Program-made: the position numbers and the translations under genes
Source: JANMCE01 sp963791625
GTDB lineage: Bacteria > Actinomycetota > Acidimicrobiia > Acidimicrobiales > Ilumatobacteraceae
DNA: 64,000 bases
Direction: 5' to 3'
Assembly (NCBI GenBank): GCA_963791625.1
Contig: CAWBTA010000015.1
Span: forward strand, 186,001-250,000
Notes under the pieces: generated by a model
Seen by the model: only the letters and a program-made list of their open reading frames with translations
The model's database searches: none
What the model was told of the DNA's origin: nothing
In this document: positions 7,496 through 16,242 of the stretch, in pieces
How positions within the stretch are numbered: the first letter of the stretch is position 1
Layout: every line of letters begins with the position of its first letter

Positions 7496-8677
7496 TCACG
7501 CTGCCTGGGCGTGAGCAACGGGCGGGGCGAAGTGCCAATGGTCGGGACCACCGGTGAGTTGCCAACCGACATCGTGGATCAAGTGGTGGTGACTACTGCA
7601 GACCAGACCGAGGTCGGCCAGGTTTGTTTCGCCACCGTCGATCCAATCTCGCTTCCAGTGGTGCGCTTGGCACCATCCGGGTGGTCGATCACATCCGGGG
7701 ATGACGCACCCGCCGTCTCGCACCGTAAGCGCTTTGAACTGTTCGATGGTGGCTGTTCGCACCGATCGACCAAAGTCGAGAATTGCCGAGGCCCCGTCGG
7801 TGATGATGCGGTGAATGTTGGCGTCGCAGCAGAGCCTCCGCAAGGCATCGGCGGAGATCGTTCCGTTGGCGCCATGCACCACAGCTCGCCCTGCCCGCTT
7901 CTCAAGCACCTCAAGCGGCGCGGTGATCAGCACTTGCGGTCGCTGACGCCCGCCCGAAACATCGCCCGCGGCATAGGCCGCACACAGGTCGGTGAGTGCG
8001 TCGGCGTTTCGCTGCTCGGGCGTGCGGCCCGTCTCATCGAGGCGCTGCTGTTCGGCAATATGGTTGATGGCCGACTGCACGACTTTGGCGTCCTCATTGG
8101 TGAGCAGCGCCGTGGCGCGAACCATGCCGTCGGCGGTTGCGCTGAACCGAAGGGAACGAGCGGCGTAGGCCCGAGCCTCACGCTCCTTCTCGCCCGGACC
8201 ATCGACCATGGCCAACCACTGATCAATCTCGCTGTTCAACTTTGCCGGGCTTAGCCGCTCGGCCGCCTTGAACAGTTCAGCCTTGTCGAGCTCGAATGCT
8301 GGCTTGCCAATCGCTCGGCCAAGGGCCCGAGCATTCTCCGGACTAATTGCACATGCAACGACTCTTTCAGCCAGCTCAGGACAGGCCTTGAGCGACTTTC
8401 CCAGCGCGACAGCGGAACGGGATTTGGCAACAGAAGAACCAGACGCCGCAGCGAGCCAATGAGCAGCAGACGCAGCACCCGTGGCCTTCCAAACGTCACC
8501 CTCGGCGGCCACATGGACGACCTGCGCAACCGCACCTTCGAGCCCACCCATCAGCCGATGCAGATCTTGACAAAACCCCAGTACCAGAGTCGTTTCATGG
8601 CCGGTAAGATCGACGGAAGAAACCGCATCCAGCGCCGCCCGCAGGGCGTCAAGAGAAGTGGTGATTGCTTCCGACAT
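7496..8677 (-). CDS. DUF222 / 13E12-family HNH endonuclease
   Basis: 393 residues: an N-terminal helical DUF222 region (TSLDALRAALDAVSSVD through GRTPEQRNADALTDLC) and a C-terminal HNH nuclease module. The module has RDGGCVIPGC, AHHWKRDWIDGGETNLADLGLVC and HHHLIHD, with Cys pairs for a structural zinc and the HH catalytic site. This is the abundant actinobacterial REP13E12 family. ATG 8677 is chosen for the natural MSEAITTSLDALRAAL start; ATG 8686 is an alternative. A perfect LexA-type box lies 22 bases upstream, so SOS induction is predicted. It interrupts the pth-mfd interval together with several unrelated small genes. Confidence 0.88.
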   Translation of the reverse strand: MSEAITTSLDALRAALDAVSSVDLTGHETTLVLGFCQDLHRLMGGLEGAVAQVVHVAAEGDVWKATGAASAAHWLAAASGSSVAKSRSAVALGKSLKACPELAERVVACAISPENARALGRAIGKPAFELDKAELFKAAERLSPAKLNSEIDQWLAMVDGPGEKEREARAYAARSLRFSATADGMVRATALLTNEDAKVVQSAINHIAEQQRLDETGRTPEQRNADALTDLCAAYAAGDVSGGRQRPQVLITAPLEVLEKRAGRAVVHGANGTISADALRRLCCDANIHRIITDGASAILDFGRSVRTATIEQFKALTVRDGGCVIPGCDRPPGWCQAHHWKRDWIDGGETNLADLGLVCSSHHHLIHDVGWQLTGGPDHWHFAPPVAHAQAA

Positions 8678-8699
8678 GAAGATCATTCTAGCAGAAGTA

Positions 8700-8713
8700 C
8701 GAACGTATGTTCG
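8700..8713. promoter_or_regulatory. LexA (SOS) box
   Basis: CGAACGTATGTTCG fits the actinobacterial SOS box CGAAC-N4-GTTCG exactly, including the R and Y positions next to the arms. The dyad extends to 8698-8715 (TACGAAC/GTTCGTA). It sits just before the start of the minus-strand HNH gene, where LexA would block transcription. The + strand gene at 8804 begins 90 bases away and could share the control. Confidence 0.75.
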
Positions 8714-8803
8714 TAAAGAAATGGTCAACACTTTCGGAGATTCGCAGCCCGGCTGCCTCTATCGGCCGACATCAGGCCCTTGCGCACAGCTCTGGAGGTT
8801 GCG

Positions 8804-9259
8804 ATGAGTACTACGACAACGATTGACACTACGGACGAACCAAACGGTCCTCGCGAATGCGGATCCTGGTGCGCGCCGCTGCACCTCGTAGACCGCCTCA
8901 TAAGAGGTCGGTCATTCGCTTGCTACTTCAATGCCGACGACTTCATGCTCATGTCGATTGAGCGACGCGCCAAGCGGCCACCTATCTACCTTTACAAACA
9001 CTGCGACACAAGGCACTACCTGAACATCGACGAGAACGGGGATGCGTACGGTTATCTGCCTCCACGCAATCCCGACTCACTCGCACGCGGCCGGTACAAC
9101 CCGCACGCCAACCTCGTGGCCGCGATAGATGCGCTCCACCTGTACGAGCTGCCATGGATGCAGGAGGAGCTCCTTGACGAGCAGTACGACCTCCCATGGG
9201 AGCAGCGGTTCGAGCACCCGATCTACATTGCATGGAGACTTCGACGAGAGGCGCGCTGA
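8804..9259 (+). CDS. hypothetical protein, 151 aa
   Basis: Not recognised. The ATG at 8804 is chosen over 8780 because GGAGG lies 6 bases before it. The N-terminus is Thr-rich (MSTTTTIDTTDEP). The body is rich in aromatic and charged residues (CYFNADDFMLMSIERRAKR, HYLNIDENGDAYGYLPPRN, LPWMQEELLDEQYDLPWEQR). There is no signal peptide or membrane segment. Three Cys near the start (ECGSWCAPL, FACYF) could bind metal, but this is only a guess. It is probably cytosolic. Its last ~40 bases recur imperfectly at 9908-9948. Confidence 0.6.
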   Translation: MSTTTTIDTTDEPNGPRECGSWCAPLHLVDRLIRGRSFACYFNADDFMLMSIERRAKRPPIYLYKHCDTRHYLNIDENGDAYGYLPPRNPDSLARGRYNPHANLVAAIDALHLYELPWMQEELLDEQYDLPWEQRFEHPIYIAWRLRREAR

Positions 9260-9274
9260 GATTTCGACCGTGAC

Positions 9275-9307
9275 ACTCACGGGGCCGAGGGTCCCGACCC
9301 CGTGAGT
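9275..9307. terminator. bidirectional hairpin terminator
   Basis: A perfect 10-bp stem (9275-9284 with 9298-9307) and a 13-base loop lie between the convergent genes ending at 9259 (+) and 9317 (-). No T-tract follows. Confidence 0.6.
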
Positions 9308-9316
9308 ATTCGGCAT

Positions 9317-9823
9317 TCAGTCGTCGTCGACGTCACCAACGATCTGGGCGCGAATCTCGCCGCTCGGAATCGCCTTCGTATGCACGTTGACGTACGCGGT
9401 ACCGGCATCCATGCGAGCCATGAGTTGGTCGAGCGTGACTCCGGCTATTTGGATGGCGCTTGCGTCGAACGAGCCGCGGGCCAAGGTCTCACCGCGGGCG
9501 AAGTCTTTGGCGTTGGCCGGATTGGCCGGTGGACCGCCGTACAGCCAGACCACGATGGGACCGTTCTTCCCGGCTTCGGCCAAATGGATATGGGCCATGA
9601 ACGCGCCCTTGATGGGCGACTTGATCCGGATCTTGTAGTGGATCCTGCCGTCCTCCTCCATTTCAAACGAAGCCTTGGCCGAGGCGGTGCTCGAGTTAGC
9701 CGGTACCTCGTTCGCCCCCGTGAGCCTTCCGACCTTCCATTCGTGGCCGGATGCAGCGGCGACACCGCCGAGCAGCATGATGGTTCCGGCAATAGTGGAC
9801 GTAAACAGTGTTGCTCTTCGCAT
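9317..9823 (-). CDS. secreted CHRD-domain protein
   Basis: 168 residues. A signal peptide of about 25 residues (MRRATLF, hydrophobic GTIMLLGGVAAASG) is followed by a single CHRD (chordin-type) domain. Its hallmarks are LTGANEVPANSSTASAKASF, AHIHLAEAGKNGPIVVWLYGG and AYVNVHTKAIPSGEIRAQI. Bacterial CHRD proteins are extracellular with unknown ligands. The ribosome site AGAGGAAA lies before the ATG. It is convergent with the preceding hypothetical gene. Confidence 0.88.
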   Translation of the reverse strand: MRRATLFTSTIAGTIMLLGGVAAASGHEWKVGRLTGANEVPANSSTASAKASFEMEEDGRIHYKIRIKSPIKGAFMAHIHLAEAGKNGPIVVWLYGGPPANPANAKDFARGETLARGSFDASAIQIAGVTLDQLMARMDAGTAYVNVHTKAIPSGEIRAQIVGDVDDD

Positions 9824-9907
9824 GCACGTTTCCTCTCAATTGGCGCCCAGCCGCAACTTGCGGCCCCCACCGAGATACGGGCGAGATGACCAGATGGATT
9901 GCGCCAC

Positions 9908-9948
9908 CGATCTACATTGAGACCTCGACGAGAGGGCCGCTGAGATGT
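9908..9948 (+). repeat. imperfect copy of the 3' end of the 8804-9259 gene
   Basis: The stretch beginning CGATCTACATTG and continuing CGACGAGAGG, CCGCTGAGAT closely matches 9219-9264, which covers the last codons and stop of the hypothetical gene. A 4-base gap and a few substitutions separate the two. It looks like a local duplication scar. The ATG of the next gene falls inside this copy. Confidence 0.55.
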
Positions 9949-10574
9949 CAATGACTTCCTCCCATGTACGGCGCACGGCTCATGACTGCGTCTCGTTCTT
10001 GCGGGCTTCGATGGATGGTGATTGGCAGGCTTCGGTCACGGGTCTCGACTTCTCGGTAGTGGGGGTCGTGGCCCACGCTGCCGAGGGGTGCCTCTGGTAC
10101 GCAATCGACCTGGCAGCCGCAGGCAAGGACCTCAGGTCGGTCGAACATCGAGTGAAGACAGACACAAGTCCGGCCGATGTGGTCGACACGCTTGCTGCCT
10201 ACGCCGAAATTGTGGCGGCCGTGATCGAAGCAGCACCCGCTACCGCCCGCGGCTTTCACCCTTTCGGTATGGCTGATCCATCCGGCTTCGCCGCGATGGC
10301 GTGCGACGAGATGTTGATCCACACCGACGATGCCGCACGCGGTCTGGGTCTGGCTTTCCACCCGGACGATGATCTCGCCGCGGCAGTGCTTCAACGTCTG
10401 TTCCCGTGGGTCAGCAGCATCACCGACCCGTGGGAACAGTTGAGATGGGCCAATGGGCGGACCGACTTTGGTGAGCAGCCGCGTTTGAGCGGCTGGGCGT
10501 GGCACTGTGCGCCGCTTGAAGAGTGGGACGGAACCTCGTTGGCCGCGACCCGGCTAGATCACCTGCGCCCCTAG
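9945..10574 (+). CDS. mycothiol-dependent maleylpyruvate isomerase-like (DinB-fold) protein
   Basis: 209 residues resembling the MDMPI N-terminal/DinB helical bundle: repeated helices with AHAAEGCLWYAIDLAAAG and CDEMLIHTDDAARGLG. The His spacing suggests a metal site. The C-terminus GWAWHCAPLEEWDG is typical of actinobacterial members annotated as TIGR03083-like. Some relatives are mycothiol-dependent isomerases or transferases, and most have no known substrate. The exact start is uncertain (ATG 9945 or 9951). It precedes mfd by 17 bases. Confidence 0.65.
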   Translation: MSMTSSHVRRTAHDCVSFLRASMDGDWQASVTGLDFSVVGVVAHAAEGCLWYAIDLAAAGKDLRSVEHRVKTDTSPADVVDTLAAYAEIVAAVIEAAPATARGFHPFGMADPSGFAAMACDEMLIHTDDAARGLGLAFHPDDDLAAAVLQRLFPWVSSITDPWEQLRWANGRTDFGEQPRLSGWAWHCAPLEEWDGTSLAATRLDHLRP

Positions 10575-10591
10575 TACCCTCATGAGCCGAC

Positions 10592-13500
10592 ATGGGTTCA
10601 TTGGTTGCGCTGACGAAAATGCTGAGGGAGGACCCGGCTTTTTTGCAGGTTCTGGGTCGGTCGCACGCAACGCTTGCCGTGCCCGAGGCGGGTCGCGCCA
10701 TCGCAATCGCGACACTGGCGACCATGAGCGACCATCGGCCGATCATCGTCGCAATGCCGACGTCAACCGTTGCCGCAATACTCGTCGACGACCTCAAGCA
10801 GTACATGCCCGACGGTGATGTCGAGCTTTTCCCGGGGTGGGAGACGTTGCCGTTCGAGCGGGTCTCGCCCAGCGTGGAAACCATGGGGCAGCGCCAGCGG
10901 GTGCTGCACCGACTCAAACATCCGGACACGACGCCCAAGATCATCGTCGCCTCCGTTCGCTCGCTGCTGCAGCGGCTTGGGCCGCACGTCGAAGACGTTG
11001 AACCGATCACCGTCACGCCAGGCGCACGACTGGACCCCACTGACCTTGCCCGGCAGCTCGTCCTGCTTGGCTATCGACGCGAAGAACTGGTCGAGCACAG
11101 AGGCGAAGTTGCGCTGCGTGGCTCCATCGTCGACGTGTTCCCCTCTACTGGCGAGGTACCGGTGCGTATCGACTGCTGGGGAGACGAAGTCGATCGGCTC
11201 AGTGAATTTTCCGTCGCCGATCAGCGGTCCACCGACGACCTTGAACGGGTCGAACTCTTCCCGGCTCGCGAGCTGCTGCCGACCGACGACGTCAAACAGC
11301 GGGCCGCCGAACTCGTGGCAAAAGAGCCGTGGGGCCGCGAGCAGTGGGAACGACTCGCCGAGGGCACCTTCTTCGACGGAATGGAAAGCTGGCTGCCGTG
11401 GCTCAGCGGCGACGAACATCTCCTCACCGACCGCCTGCCGGAGAACGCCCAGATCCTGCTGGTTGAACCAAGCCGCATGCGCGATCGCGCCAACGATCTC
11501 ATCGCCGAAGAGGTCGACCTGGCCAAGTCGCTCGCCAAAACGTGGGGGGCCAATACCGAGACGTTCCCGCGTCTGCATGTCGACCCCGATCGCATGCTCA
11601 AGGGCACGGCGAATAACGCCTGGTCGCTCGTAAACGTGCCCGAGAACCCCGACACGCCGACGGTCACCACCAGTCTGTGGGCGCCGGTTGCCGCCGGTGG
11701 CGGTGAGGTGCTGGTCAACCGGGTCAAGAATCTGCTGCAGGACAAGGTGCGGGTGATCGTGTGCGCCGATGGTTACGGCTCGGCCGAGCGCATCGCGAAC
11801 ATGCTCGGCGAGCACGGCGTCGACCTTCCCGTTCTGGCAAAGGGGGACCTCAGCAAGTCCGGCATCACCAGCGCCACCATCCACGTCGGCGCCATTTTCG
11901 AGGCCGCCAAACTCGCAGTGCTGGCCGAGGCCGATCTCACCGGACGACGTCGCGCCCACCGGGCGCCACGGCCACGCAAACGTCAGGCTGCCGGCTTCTT
12001 TGAGGACTTGCAGGCCGGCGATTACGTGGTGCACTTCCACCACGGCGTGGGCAAGTACGGCGGCATGGTGAAGCGCACCATTGGTGGTACCGAACGGGAC
12101 TATCTGCTGCTGGAATACAAGGGCGGCGACAAGCTCTACGTGCCGTCCGATCAGATCGACACGGTGCGCCATTACGTCGGTGGCGAGTCCCCCGCGCTGC
12201 ATCGTTTGGGCGGCAGTGACTTCGCCGGGGCCAAGGCCCGTGTGAGATCGGCAGTGGTCGAAATCGCGCAGGAACTGGTGGTGCTCTACCAGACCCGCAC
12301 CAACTCGGTCGGCCACGCGTTTGCCGAGGACACGCCGTGGCAACACGAGATGGAAGAGTCGTTCGCGTACATCGAAACGCCCGACCAGATGAAGGCCATC
12401 AACGACGTGAAGGCCGACATGGAACTGGCAGCACCGATGGATCGCCTGGTGTGCGGCGATGTCGGTTTCGGCAAGACCGAAGTAGCCGTGCGAGCCGCGT
12501 TCAAGGCCATCCAGGACGGCAAGCAGGTGGCCGTGCTTGTGCCCACCACCCTCCTCGCCACGCAACACTTCAACACCTTCGCTGACCGCTTCGCCGGCTA
12601 CCCGGTGCGGGTTGAAGTGCTGTCCCGATTCCTCACTGCCGGTCAAGCCAAGAAGGTGCTCACCGCCTTGGCCGAGGGTGAGGTTGACCTCATTGTGGCC
12701 ACCCATCGCATTCTCGCTCAGGACGTGAAGTTCCGTGATCTTGGGCTGTTGATCGTGGATGAGGAACAGCGCTTCGGCGTGCAGCACAAAGAGGCAATGA
12801 AGAAGCTGAAGACCAATGTCGACGTGCTCACGATGTCGGCTACGCCGATCCCACGCACGCTCGAAATGAGCCTCACCGGCATCCGTGATCTGTCGCTCAT
12901 CCAGACGCCTCCCGCCGACCGACAGCCAATCCTCACCTTCGTCGGCCCGTTCGACAACAGGGCCGTGGGCGAGGCCATTCGTCGTGAACTGCTGCGTGAG
13001 GGCCAGGTCTTCTACGTGCACAATCGTGTGGCCGACATCGAGCTCAAGGCCGCCGAAATCCAAGAGTTGGTGCCCGAAGCGCGTATCGCCATCGCCCACG
13101 GCCAGATGGACGAAGGCTCGCTCGAACAGATCGTGTTCGACTTCTGGCAGGGCGAATACGACGTGCTGTTGTGCACCACCATCATCGAGAGCGGCATCGA
13201 TATGCCAACGGTGAACACCCTGGTTGTCGACCGCGCTGATCGTCTCGGTCTCGGCCAGCTCCACCAGCTACGAGGACGAGTCGGGCGAAGCGGACAGCGC
13301 GCGTACGCCTACCTGTTCCATCCGCCAGATCAGACCCTCACCGAACAGGCCTACGAGCGACTGAAAACGATCGGCGAGGCAACCGAGCTGGGAAGTGGTT
13401 TCAAGATCGCCATGCGCGACTTGGAAATCCGAGGTGCCGGCAACCTGCTCGGCACCGGGCAGAGCGGGCACGTTGCCGCCGTCGGCTACGACCTGTACTG

Positions 13501-14008
13501 CCAGATGGTGAAAGAGGCCGTCGCCGAGATGAAGGGGGAGCCCATCAAGCCGCCCGCCGAGATCAAACTCGACGTTCCGACCGACGCGTCCCTACCCAAG
13601 GACTACGTGGAGAAAGAAGAGAGTCGGCTTGAGGCCTACCGTCGTCTCGCTAACGTCACCACGCATGTTGAGGTCGATGACATTCGCGCCGAATGGGAGG
13701 ACCGCTACGGGCCCGTCCCCAAGGAAGCCGAAGCATTGCTCACCATCGGCTCGCTCCGGGCCGAGTGTCACCGGTTAGGCATCAAGGAACTGGCCGTGAC
13801 ATCGCGCGATGTGCGCCTCATGCCGCTCGAGCTGAAAGGCAGCGAGGAACTGCGGCTCAAGCGGCTGGCGAAGGACCACATCTTCAAAGACGCCACCCAG
13901 CAGCTCGTGCTTGCCACTGAAGCGCGGCGTCGAACCAGCCGCGTTCCTGGTGAAGTTTCTGCAAGAACTGATCCCGCCAGTCTGAATCCGGTCAAGATCG
14001 CTAGATAG
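10592..14008 (+). CDS. mfd: transcription-repair coupling factor
   Basis: ATP-dependent DNA translocase that removes stalled RNA polymerase and recruits UvrA. At 1138 residues it is full length. The N-terminal UvrB-like region has FPGWETLPFERVSP and LRGSIVDVFP. The CarD-like RNA-polymerase-interaction domain is near 475-530 (GDYVVHFHHGVGKYGG). The translocase carries Walker A GDVGFGKTE from residue 622, DEEQ at 723-726, MSATPIPRTLEMSL and the TRG-like region ending LRGRVGRSGQRAYAY. The C-terminal domain recognises UvrA. The start ATG gives the usual MGSLVALTKMLRED. It sits in the conserved pth-mfd-mazG-eno order. Confidence 0.96.
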   Translation: MGSLVALTKMLREDPAFLQVLGRSHATLAVPEAGRAIAIATLATMSDHRPIIVAMPTSTVAAILVDDLKQYMPDGDVELFPGWETLPFERVSPSVETMGQRQRVLHRLKHPDTTPKIIVASVRSLLQRLGPHVEDVEPITVTPGARLDPTDLARQLVLLGYRREELVEHRGEVALRGSIVDVFPSTGEVPVRIDCWGDEVDRLSEFSVADQRSTDDLERVELFPARELLPTDDVKQRAAELVAKEPWGREQWERLAEGTFFDGMESWLPWLSGDEHLLTDRLPENAQILLVEPSRMRDRANDLIAEEVDLAKSLAKTWGANTETFPRLHVDPDRMLKGTANNAWSLVNVPENPDTPTVTTSLWAPVAAGGGEVLVNRVKNLLQDKVRVIVCADGYGSAERIANMLGEHGVDLPVLAKGDLSKSGITSATIHVGAIFEAAKLAVLAEADLTGRRRAHRAPRPRKRQAAGFFEDLQAGDYVVHFHHGVGKYGGMVKRTIGGTERDYLLLEYKGGDKLYVPSDQIDTVRHYVGGESPALHRLGGSDFAGAKARVRSAVVEIAQELVVLYQTRTNSVGHAFAEDTPWQHEMEESFAYIETPDQMKAINDVKADMELAAPMDRLVCGDVGFGKTEVAVRAAFKAIQDGKQVAVLVPTTLLATQHFNTFADRFAGYPVRVEVLSRFLTAGQAKKVLTALAEGEVDLIVATHRILAQDVKFRDLGLLIVDEEQRFGVQHKEAMKKLKTNVDVLTMSATPIPRTLEMSLTGIRDLSLIQTPPADRQPILTFVGPFDNRAVGEAIRRELLREGQVFYVHNRVADIELKAAEIQELVPEARIAIAHGQMDEGSLEQIVFDFWQGEYDVLLCTTIIESGIDMPTVNTLVVDRADRLGLGQLHQLRGRVGRSGQRAYAYLFHPPDQTLTEQAYERLKTIGEATELGSGFKIAMRDLEIRGAGNLLGTGQSGHVAAVGYDLYCQMVKEAVAEMKGEPIKPPAEIKLDVPTDASLPKDYVEKEESRLEAYRRLANVTTHVEVDDIRAEWEDRYGPVPKEAEALLTIGSLRAECHRLGIKELAVTSRDVRLMPLELKGSEELRLKRLAKDHIFKDATQQLVLATEARRRTSRVPGEVSARTDPASLNPVKIAR

Positions 14009-14022
14009 CGATTCCCTTTGGT

Positions 14023-15768
14023 TTGCTCGTCGCTTACCTTCAGGTCGTGTCTCGCCAAAGCCGCCTCCTGGACGACCGGTTTCAAACGTTGGCCCTAGCG
14101 GTTCGCCCCATCTCTTCTGAGAAGCAGAGCTCCCTGGCACGTGAGTTCGAAGGGTGCTCGGCCTGCCTCATCGTCGATTCGGCCAGCATCTCGAAGTGGC
14201 AGCATCAGGCGCTCGTGGACACCTGCGGGCGTGGGTTGAAGATAACGACCGTTCTCTGGTGCGACAACACGAATACCCCGAAACGGCCCGCCGAGCACGA
14301 GGCGCACCACGCGCTTCACCTCGGACCGATGAGCAGCGACCTGACCAAGCTGGTGCCCTGGGGCGACCTCGTCGATCCCAGTGCCGAGGTCATCCACTTC
14401 CAATCGGAATGGGAGGGGGCGTGGCAGCGTGTGCCTGCTTCGGTTGGCTCAAAGGTCGGCGCTCGCGATGTCGACCTGATCGTGAAGTTCGGAATGTATC
14501 TGCTTCGTGACCCGCAGGACATTCCGAGCCGACTAGGTGTTCTGAGCTTCCACCACGGCAACACCGCGAAATACCGAGGACGGCCGGCGGGCTTCTACGA
14601 GCTGATGACCGGCGCCGACTCGGTCAGTGCCATGGTGCAGCGGCTGAACAACAACCTCGACGGTGGCGACGTGCTGGCCTTGGGTGAGTACAGACTCACG
14701 CGGCACTCGTATCGACGTGTCAGCCGCACACTCTACGAGAACAGCACGCTGTTGCTGTCGAAGGCAATCCGCAATGCGTTGCGCGGCGAGGTCCTACAGC
14801 TTCCAACCACCGGCGAGAACTGCCGATTGCCGAGCAACGGCACGGGCGCTCGGTTTGTGGCGCGGCTCGGACGGGCAAAGCTGTCGCGGATCGCCTATGG
14901 GATGACGCGTGAGAAGCTCTGGCAGATTGCTCAGACCGGGCCCATCGATCTCTCTACTACCCACGGCCTGCACCATCCGACGATCACCCGGCGCTATCCC
15001 GTGCCGAAGGGATATTCGTTCGTCGCCGACCCGGGTGTGCTCGAAGACGGCAGCATCGTGTGCGAGGGCATGGATCGGCGCACCGGTCTCGGCCAGCTGC
15101 TCGTGCTCGATGCAGCGGACCCCCGTGCGCTCGACACGTCGGGTTTCGGACCCGGACACCTGTCGTACCCCTTCGTTGTCACCGACAATGGCGTCAGCTA
15201 TCTCATGCCGGAGATGGCAGGCATCGGGGCACAGCACATCGTTCGTGTCGGGCCTGGTCCGTCGCTCGGCGGCGCGGTCCCACTTGCCGGTCTCGAAGCC
15301 GTTCGCCTTGTCGACCCGACGGTGGTGAAACACGGCGGCCGTTGGTGGCTGTTCGCAGGCAGATCGGGATCGACGTCGGCCGATCACCTCTACCTGTGGT
15401 CGTCCGACGAGCTCCTCGGACCGTACCGCGAGCATCCCGACAATCCGATCGTGATCGACCCTTCCTGTGCCCGCCCGGCAGGCCCAATTGTTGCGGCAGG
15501 GGGAGAGTTGTTCCGCTGTGGTCAGGACAATCGGGGCTCTTACGGCAACGGCATCGTGGTTCGCAAGATCGTCAGTCTCACCGAGACCAGCTATCGCGAG
15601 GAGCCACACGCTGAACTGCGGATGCGTGAAGGGTTCGGGCCGCACACACTCGTCGTTCGCGACGGCTACGCCGTGGTCGACTGGTATGAAGAGAGGTTCA
15701 ATCCGCTTGCGTGGTTGCTTCGTGCAAAGGGTCGACTATCCCACAGAGCGAAACCACCTGCTGCGTGA
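14023..15768 (+). CDS. formyltransferase-like domain fused to a GH43-like beta-propeller
   Basis: About 581 residues from a TTG at 14023 (GTG 14047 is an alternative). Residues ~1-250 resemble a methionyl-tRNA/sugar formyltransferase fold. The catalytic block reads SFHHGNTAKYRGRP (175-188) instead of N-I-H-P-S-LLP-(R/K)-YRG: the His is kept but the Asn is Ser. DGGDVL near 213 matches the Asp block. Residues ~325-560 form a five-bladed GH43-like propeller (YSFVADPGVLEDGSIVCEG, LSYPFVV, LVDPTVVKHGGRWWLF, NPIV), similar to the N-terminal domain of glucosamine inositolphosphorylceramide transferase. A role in modifying a surface sugar is an inference. No signal peptide is seen. Its stop overlaps the next ATG. 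Confidence 0.6.
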   Translation: MLVAYLQVVSRQSRLLDDRFQTLALAVRPISSEKQSSLAREFEGCSACLIVDSASISKWQHQALVDTCGRGLKITTVLWCDNTNTPKRPAEHEAHHALHLGPMSSDLTKLVPWGDLVDPSAEVIHFQSEWEGAWQRVPASVGSKVGARDVDLIVKFGMYLLRDPQDIPSRLGVLSFHHGNTAKYRGRPAGFYELMTGADSVSAMVQRLNNNLDGGDVLALGEYRLTRHSYRRVSRTLYENSTLLLSKAIRNALRGEVLQLPTTGENCRLPSNGTGARFVARLGRAKLSRIAYGMTREKLWQIAQTGPIDLSTTHGLHHPTITRRYPVPKGYSFVADPGVLEDGSIVCEGMDRRTGLGQLLVLDAADPRALDTSGFGPGHLSYPFVVTDNGVSYLMPEMAGIGAQHIVRVGPGPSLGGAVPLAGLEAVRLVDPTVVKHGGRWWLFAGRSGSTSADHLYLWSSDELLGPYREHPDNPIVIDPSCARPAGPIVAAGGELFRCGQDNRGSYGNGIVVRKIVSLTETSYREEPHAELRMREGFGPHTLVVRDGYAVVDWYEERFNPLAWLLRAKGRLSHRAKPPAA

Positions 15769-16184
15769 TGCCTCACCGAGACCAAGACAGCACCAGCGAC
15801 GACGGGTTTCAAGCATTGGAGTTGGCGGTGCTGTTCCCGATCGTCATCCTCTTTGCGCTGTTGGCCGTCGGCGCTGGGCGTACCTTCTCCGCCCGGAATC
15901 AAGTGCGTTTTGCCGCTCAGAGCGGTTCGCGTGCCGGCTCGCTCGTCGGGCCGGCGGCCGCGGCCGGGCAGGCCAGCGCGCAAGCCCATCTATCCCTGAG
16001 CGTTGGCACCGACTCCTGCGCCGGCGCCCAGGTTTCCACGGCAGTCAGAGAGTTGAACGGCATGACCTTCGTGAGCGCAACGGTCACCTGCACCATCCGC
16101 GTGAGCGACCTCGGCCTGAAGTTCAGCCAAACCGTGTCGGCGACAGCGGAGGAAGTAGTCGACCAGGAGAATCTCCCCCGCTAA
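15768..16184 (+). CDS. TadE-like pilus-assembly family protein
   Basis: 138 residues from the ATG overlapping the preceding TGA. A short polar N-terminus leads to FQALELAVLFPIVILFALLA, a type-IV-pilin-like TadE segment with the conserved Glu before the hydrophobic helix. ARNQVRFAAQSGSRAGSL and an extracytoplasmic domain with two Cys (SCAGAQ, TCTIRV) follow. TadE/TadG are minor pseudopilins of Flp pili. No other tad gene is in the window, so it may belong to a system elsewhere or act alone. Confidence 0.7.
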   Translation: MPHRDQDSTSDDGFQALELAVLFPIVILFALLAVGAGRTFSARNQVRFAAQSGSRAGSLVGPAAAAGQASAQAHLSLSVGTDSCAGAQVSTAVRELNGMTFVSATVTCTIRVSDLGLKFSQTVSATAEEVVDQENLPR

Positions 16185-16242
16185 CCGGCAACACGAAGGC
16201 GCGAGCGGTGGATTGGGGCCGCGGCCACTAACCTGGTCTCCC

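Noticed and set aside
7496..8677. HNH gene as a homing endonuclease in an intron or intein
   Set aside because: It is a free-standing DUF222/13E12 gene with its own promoter; neighbouring genes are complete and not split.
10763..13264. 833-codon minus-strand ORF opposite mfd
   Set aside because: It mirrors the high-GC third-position pattern of mfd, has no recognisable motif, and the + strand Mfd domains are unambiguous.
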